A stretch of DNA of 16,932 nucleotides from CAZYMF01 sp964648215. GTDB lineage: Bacteria > Desulfobacterota > Binatia > HRBIN30 > JACQVA1. Positions 14,136 through 16,932 of the stretch are shown here, one piece after another. Position numbers and translations under genes: made by a program. The notes below the pieces were generated by a model. That model ran no database searches and had not been told where the DNA came from. It saw only the letters and a program-made list of their open reading frames with translations. Location of the stretch: contig CAZYMF010000100.1 of the NCBI GenBank assembly GCA_964648215.1, positions 1-16,932 of the forward strand, in the 5' to 3' direction. Each line of letters begins with the position of its first letter. Position 1 is the stretch's first letter.

Positions 14136-16484
14136 TTAGTCGTTGGAACGTGACGACCGCCACGAGTGGATTCTCCGCGAACGGGACTCCCGCTCACGCG
14201 ACGAGCGGCGCGTCGGCGACGCTGTCGGCGTTCGCGGCGTTCGCGTCGGGACGCGCGTCACCGTGGCCGTGCGCGTGGCCGTGGCGCGCCGCGTCGCGGT
14301 CGCCGTCCTTCCCCGCGTGGGTGTTCTGGTCGGCTGCCGCGTGAAGCTGGGTGTCGGTGTCAGTGTAGCGCGGCGGGTCAGAGTCGGGGTCGGCGACGAC
14401 GACGGACGACGTGTCGCCGTGGCCGTCGCTTCCTCCGGCGCGGTGCGCGTGGCCGTCGGGGCCGATGGGCCGGTCCGCGTCGGAGTCGGAGTGGCCGTTG
14501 GTGCCGCGCCGCCGCCCACCGTCACCGAGACGTTGCCGAGGTTCGAATCGGTGGACCCGTCCCAGGCGGCGAAGGTGAAGGAGTCGGCGCCGCTGAAGCC
14601 GGCTTCGGGGAAGTAGGTGGCGGTGGTTCCCGTCAGGCCGGTGCTGCCGTGGGTCGGCTGCGAGACGATGCGCAGCGTGAGCGAGTTGCCGTCGGGATCG
14701 GTTGCCTGCAGCATGAGGGACACCGGCGTGCCGACGGCCGTGGACAGGGAGGCATCGCTGACGACGGCGGGGCGGTTGGAGTTGCGGCTCTCGCTGTTGG
14801 GACCGTTGTGGCAGGTGTAGCAGCCGATCTGGAATCCGCGCCAGAAGTACTTCGTGCCGAACTCGGTGCTCAGCATGCGATCGGCTTGCGAGCGCGACAG
14901 CACCGTTCCACGATAATCGGCGCCGTGGCAGTTGCGGCACTGGCCGGCGCCGCCGTGCTCGGCGGCGTCGGGGTGTCGCTGGACCCAGACGCTGCCGATC
15001 GGGTGCATGCCGTGCGGCCCGCCGCTGACGGTGTTGGGCTGCGTGGCGTGGCAGACGGTGCACTCGACGAGCATACCGACGTGCCCCTGGTGATCGATAC
15101 TCTGGATGTTGTCGTTGCGGTGCGAAGCGGGAAACTCGGCGTGCGTCGAGCCGTGGCAGCTCTCGCACTGCAGGCCGCCGTGGCCGGTCGAGAAGCGATA
15201 CAGGTTGAAGCCGGCGGCCGGTACGTTGGCGTTGGTGGCGAAGGTGGCGTCGACGGCGACGCGCGGGTTGCCGGAGGCGTCGAATACCGACGTGTAGCGA
15301 ATCTGTCCGTTGTTGTTGACGGCCGTGCCGGTGTGACATTCCTGGCAAGCCGGCTCGTTGAGCCAGCCGACACGCGTCGGCGCGGCGACGTCGCTCATCG
15401 AGCCGTGGCACCCCTGGCACTGCATCGCCAGCGTGCCGTCGGCCGCCACCGCCGAGCCCATCGCGCCGCGCAGGCAGCGCGTGACCGAGCCGGGATGGCA
15501 GCGATAACAGGCGGCCCGGTTGTCGCTGGAGTCGAGGGTGAGGTTGGTGATCGGGTCGATGACGTGTGCGTGTCGGCCGTGGATCGCCTGCGTGAGCGGC
15601 AGGACTCCCGGGCGGCCGGTGCCGGGCAGGGCCTCCGACAAGTGACAGTTGGCGCACAGGATGGACTTGCGGTTTGTGGTCGCCGTCGCCGTGGCCAGCA
15701 GCCCCGCCGGGTCGTAGCCGGCGGCCGCCAGGGTGCTGGCAAAGAGCGGGTCGCCCGCCTGTCGCTCGTCGTGGAGGCGCAGGATGTTCAGGCGCATCTC
15801 GATCTGCGGGTCGGGGTCGGTCAGCCAGCCGGCGGCAGGCATGGCGGCGGCGGCCGGCGGCGACGCCGAGGTGTGGCAGCTACTGCAGTCCATCTCGTCG
15901 GAGATCGGCAGCACGATGTCGGTGCTGGCCAGCATTTGCCCCGAGCTGTCGCGCGCCACCAGTCGCATCAGCGGGTAGTAGTTCTTGGTGCCGCTGTCGT
16001 CGTAGGGCGTGATCGGAACGCCGTCGGCAATGAACCAGGAGTTGGCCGGGTCCCACGACATCGGCTGCGGCGTGTTCGCCGGCCCCGGCATGTTGTAGCC
16101 CACCAGGCCGGCATCGGGCGGCAGCGGGCCGGGCAGGTTGAACAGCGACTGCGCGTTCTCCCAGAAGTTCAGCTTGCCCTGCGAGGTGGTGTTGATCGAG
16201 CCGTCGGGATCGGCCACGGCCTCGTAGGTGACGGTGATGCCGTTGGGGCTCATCACCAGATTGCCGTTGGGGTCGATGAGCTGGGCGTTGAAGACGTTGT
16301 AGGGGGGCAGCAACGAGAACAGCGAGAAATCGCCGTCGGTGCAGTGCATGCCGAGGTTGTTCCAGCCGACGATGGTCCAGTTCGCGGCGCGCGCCGGAGA
16401 GCCGAACGTCAGCGCCGCCAACATCAACGTCAGGACACGGACTGGTACTCGCCTCGATGATCTCAGCAGCTTTCCGACGTTCAT
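14136..16484 (-). CDS. Secreted nonaheme cytochrome c with Arg/Thr-rich C-terminal tail
   Basis: A 782-residue exported multiheme cytochrome. The signal peptide VLTLMLAALTFGSPARA ends at residue 33. Next come the NWTIVGWNNLGMHC domain, nine CXXCH heme sites (starting at C200, C277, C326, C356, C380, C440, C475, C516 and C555) and a cadherin/Ig-like beta domain (about 572-657). A tail at 661-782 is built from Thr, Pro, Ser, Ala and about 25 arginines with no lysine and only five acidic residues. Numerous extra histidines (GGPHGMHP, STHAEF, SHRND) can serve as distal heme ligands. The long frame continues upstream, but ATG 16484 is chosen because GGAGGT sits at 16492-16497 with seven bases of spacing and the signal peptide follows directly. 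The tail replaces the dockerin and CX4CH domains of the downstream paralogue and may bind a polyanion or the cell surface. Function unknown. Confidence 0.9.
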   Translation of the reverse strand: MNVGKLLRSSRRVPVRVLTLMLAALTFGSPARAANWTIVGWNNLGMHCTDGDFSLFSLLPPYNVFNAQLIDPNGNLVMSPNGITVTYEAVADPDGSINTTSQGKLNFWENAQSLFNLPGPLPPDAGLVGYNMPGPANTPQPMSWDPANSWFIADGVPITPYDDSGTKNYYPLMRLVARDSSGQMLASTDIVLPISDEMDCSSCHTSASPPAAAAMPAAGWLTDPDPQIEMRLNILRLHDERQAGDPLFASTLAAAGYDPAGLLATATATTNRKSILCANCHLSEALPGTGRPGVLPLTQAIHGRHAHVIDPITNLTLDSSDNRAACYRCHPGSVTRCLRGAMGSAVAADGTLAMQCQGCHGSMSDVAAPTRVGWLNEPACQECHTGTAVNNNGQIRYTSVFDASGNPRVAVDATFATNANVPAAGFNLYRFSTGHGGLQCESCHGSTHAEFPASHRNDNIQSIDHQGHVGMLVECTVCHATQPNTVSGGPHGMHPIGSVWVQRHPDAAEHGGAGQCRNCHGADYRGTVLSRSQADRMLSTEFGTKYFWRGFQIGCYTCHNGPNSESRNSNRPAVVSDASLSTAVGTPVSLMLQATDPDGNSLTLRIVSQPTHGSTGLTGTTATYFPEAGFSGADSFTFAAWDGSTDSNLGNVSVTVGGGAAPTATPTPTRTGPSAPTATRTAPEEATATATRRPSSSPTPTLTRRATLTPTPSFTRQPTRTPTRGRTATATRRATATRTATVTRVPTRTPRTPTASPTRRSSRERESRSRRIHSWRSSRSND

Positions 16485-16491
16485 GCGCACT

Positions 16492-16497
16492 ACCTCC
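16492..16497 (-). promoter_or_regulatory. Strong Shine-Dalgarno of the nonaheme cytochrome gene
   Basis: On the - strand, GGAGGT is followed by seven bases and then ATG at 16484. It decides the start against in-frame codons up to 350 bases further upstream, whose translation shows no signal peptide. Confidence 0.8.
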
Positions 16498-16548
16498 ACT
16501 TCACTCGCCCGCGCTCGGGATGATTCCCGGACGCTGACGCTGCATGAG

Positions 16549-16564
16549 AGCAACGTGCATGCCG
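16549..16564 (-). promoter_or_regulatory. Candidate sigma54 (-24/-12) promoter upstream of cytochrome pair
   Basis: Read on the - strand, CGGCATGCACGTTGCT matches the RpoN consensus TGGCACG-N4-TTGCT at all but two positions. The GG and GC dinucleotides are exactly 10 bases apart. The predicted transcript would start near 16538 and give a leader of about 54 bases before the ATG at 16484. I found it by eye, one such match can arise by chance, and no RpoN-dependent activator gene is in the window. Confidence 0.35.
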
Positions 16565-16595
16565 ATAGTGTCGGAGACCGCTCTGGGTTGCGTAG

Positions 16596-16625
16596 CCGGT
16601 GAACTGAATCTCCGTTCATCACCGG
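16596..16625. promoter_or_regulatory. Imperfect dyad upstream of candidate promoter
   Basis: CCGGTGA (16596-16602) and TCACCGG (16619-16625) form a 7-bp inverted repeat; extended arms GAAC and GTTC are offset by three bases. It lies about 35-60 bp upstream of the sigma54-like site and could be an activator-binding site or a chance palindrome. Confidence 0.25.
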
Positions 16626-16850
16626 AACCGGGGATGCCTGATGATCGGTTTGAGCACCGCGGCCGCCGGCGCGTTTGTGGCTACTGCGGTGAATTACATG
16701 CGGAATGATGCGATCGCGCGCGTCCGCGCGATGCCGAAGACGCCGGGCCGTGGTGCGGCGGCAAACACTGCAAAGGCTTGCGCAGTGGAATGCGAGCTCT
16801 TGCAGAGTCGCTACCGCCGGAGGATGGCGGGATCGAATCATTCGGACAAA

Positions 16851-16885
16851 TCCCCCTCAGTCCCCCTTTTTCCAAACGGGGAAGT
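16851..16885. repeat. C-rich/G-rich imperfect palindrome
   Basis: TCCCCCTCAGTCCCCCTTTT followed by TCCAAACGGGGAAG resembles the common intergenic CCCCCTTT-GGGG repeats. The pairing is imperfect and the window ends soon after. Confidence 0.35.
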
Positions 16886-16932
16886 CGGAGCGCACCCGTC
16901 CTCATCGAGAAAATCGACAGTCTCCCCTGGGA

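Larger units (their letters stand above)
16485..16932. other. Upstream region of the cytochrome pair, no gene seen
   Basis: It contains the ribosome binding site, the sigma54-like site, an imperfect dyad and a C-rich repeat near the edge. Frames through it lack ribosome binding sites and recognisable domains. A gene beginning beyond the window edge cannot be excluded. Confidence 0.5.

Noticed and set aside
14200..14500. The GC-rich repetitive stretch as a minisatellite or CRISPR-like array
   Set aside because: No regular repeat-spacer unit. The periodicity is that of Thr/Arg/Pro codons in a coding tail read without a stop.
14166..16460. 764-codon + strand frame opposite the nonaheme cytochrome
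   Set aside because: It is Arg/Gly/Val-rich with no domain, while the - strand frame has a signal peptide, nine CXXCH motifs and a strong ribosome binding site.
16485..16841. N-terminal extension of the nonaheme cytochrome by 119 residues
   Set aside because: The extension is His/Arg/Ser-rich without homology, and would bury the signal peptide. GGAGGT before 16484 fits the shorter form.

Overview
This is a GC-rich bacterial chromosome segment. It has long G/C-ended reading frames, translationally coupled genes and short intergenic gaps holding palindromic repeats. Two features point to an uncultured, formerly deltaproteobacterial lineage of the Candidatus Binatota (Desulfobacterota_B) type. 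One is a very large secreted protein with Thr-Pro linkers and a Cys-flanked dockerin-like module. The other is a dense set of CoA-metabolism genes. The lineage is my inference from remembered family styles, not something the sequence proves. I see no rRNA, tRNA, CRISPR array, transposase or phage gene.

Left part (about 190-8775, all + strand): acyl-CoA metabolism. Three genes overlap tightly: a FadD17-like acyl-CoA synthetase, a periplasmic-binding-protein fold with no signal peptide, and a second acyl-CoA synthetase. After a repeat-filled gap comes a CaiB/BaiF family III CoA-transferase. After a second repeat-filled gap come an enoyl-CoA hydratase/isomerase-family protein and a third acyl-CoA synthetase, joined by a GTGA overlap. 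Together they can activate a carboxylic acid as its CoA thioester, move CoA between acids and carry out one hydration or isomerisation step. No acyl-CoA dehydrogenase, hydroxyacyl-CoA dehydrogenase or thiolase is present, so the full pathway and its substrate cannot be read here.

Middle (about 8775-11262): a 470-bp gap with a perfect 15-bp hairpin and a tandem GC-rich repeat separates the acyl-CoA cluster from a divergent pair. The - strand gene is an ACAD10/11-LvaA-like small-molecule kinase (APH fold). The + strand gene is a histidine-phosphatase family enzyme. The kinase may phosphorylate hydroxyacyl-CoAs and so belong to the same metabolism.

Right part (about 11263-16484, - strand): two tandem paralogous secreted multiheme c-type cytochromes. 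They share a signal peptide, a 'WNNLGMHC' N-terminal domain, nine CXXCH motifs at matching positions and a cadherin/Ig-like beta domain, and then diverge completely. The upstream copy (14136-16484) ends in an Arg/Thr/Pro-rich tail of about 120 residues. The downstream copy (11263-13971) carries Thr-Pro linkers, a dockerin-like EF-hand pair and a tenth, CX4CH-type heme domain. A strong Shine-Dalgarno sequence and a sigma54-like promoter candidate precede the upstream copy, and a long perfect hairpin lies between the two. This pair is the most unusual content of the window. It looks like extracellular or outer-surface electron-transfer machinery of uncharacterised role.
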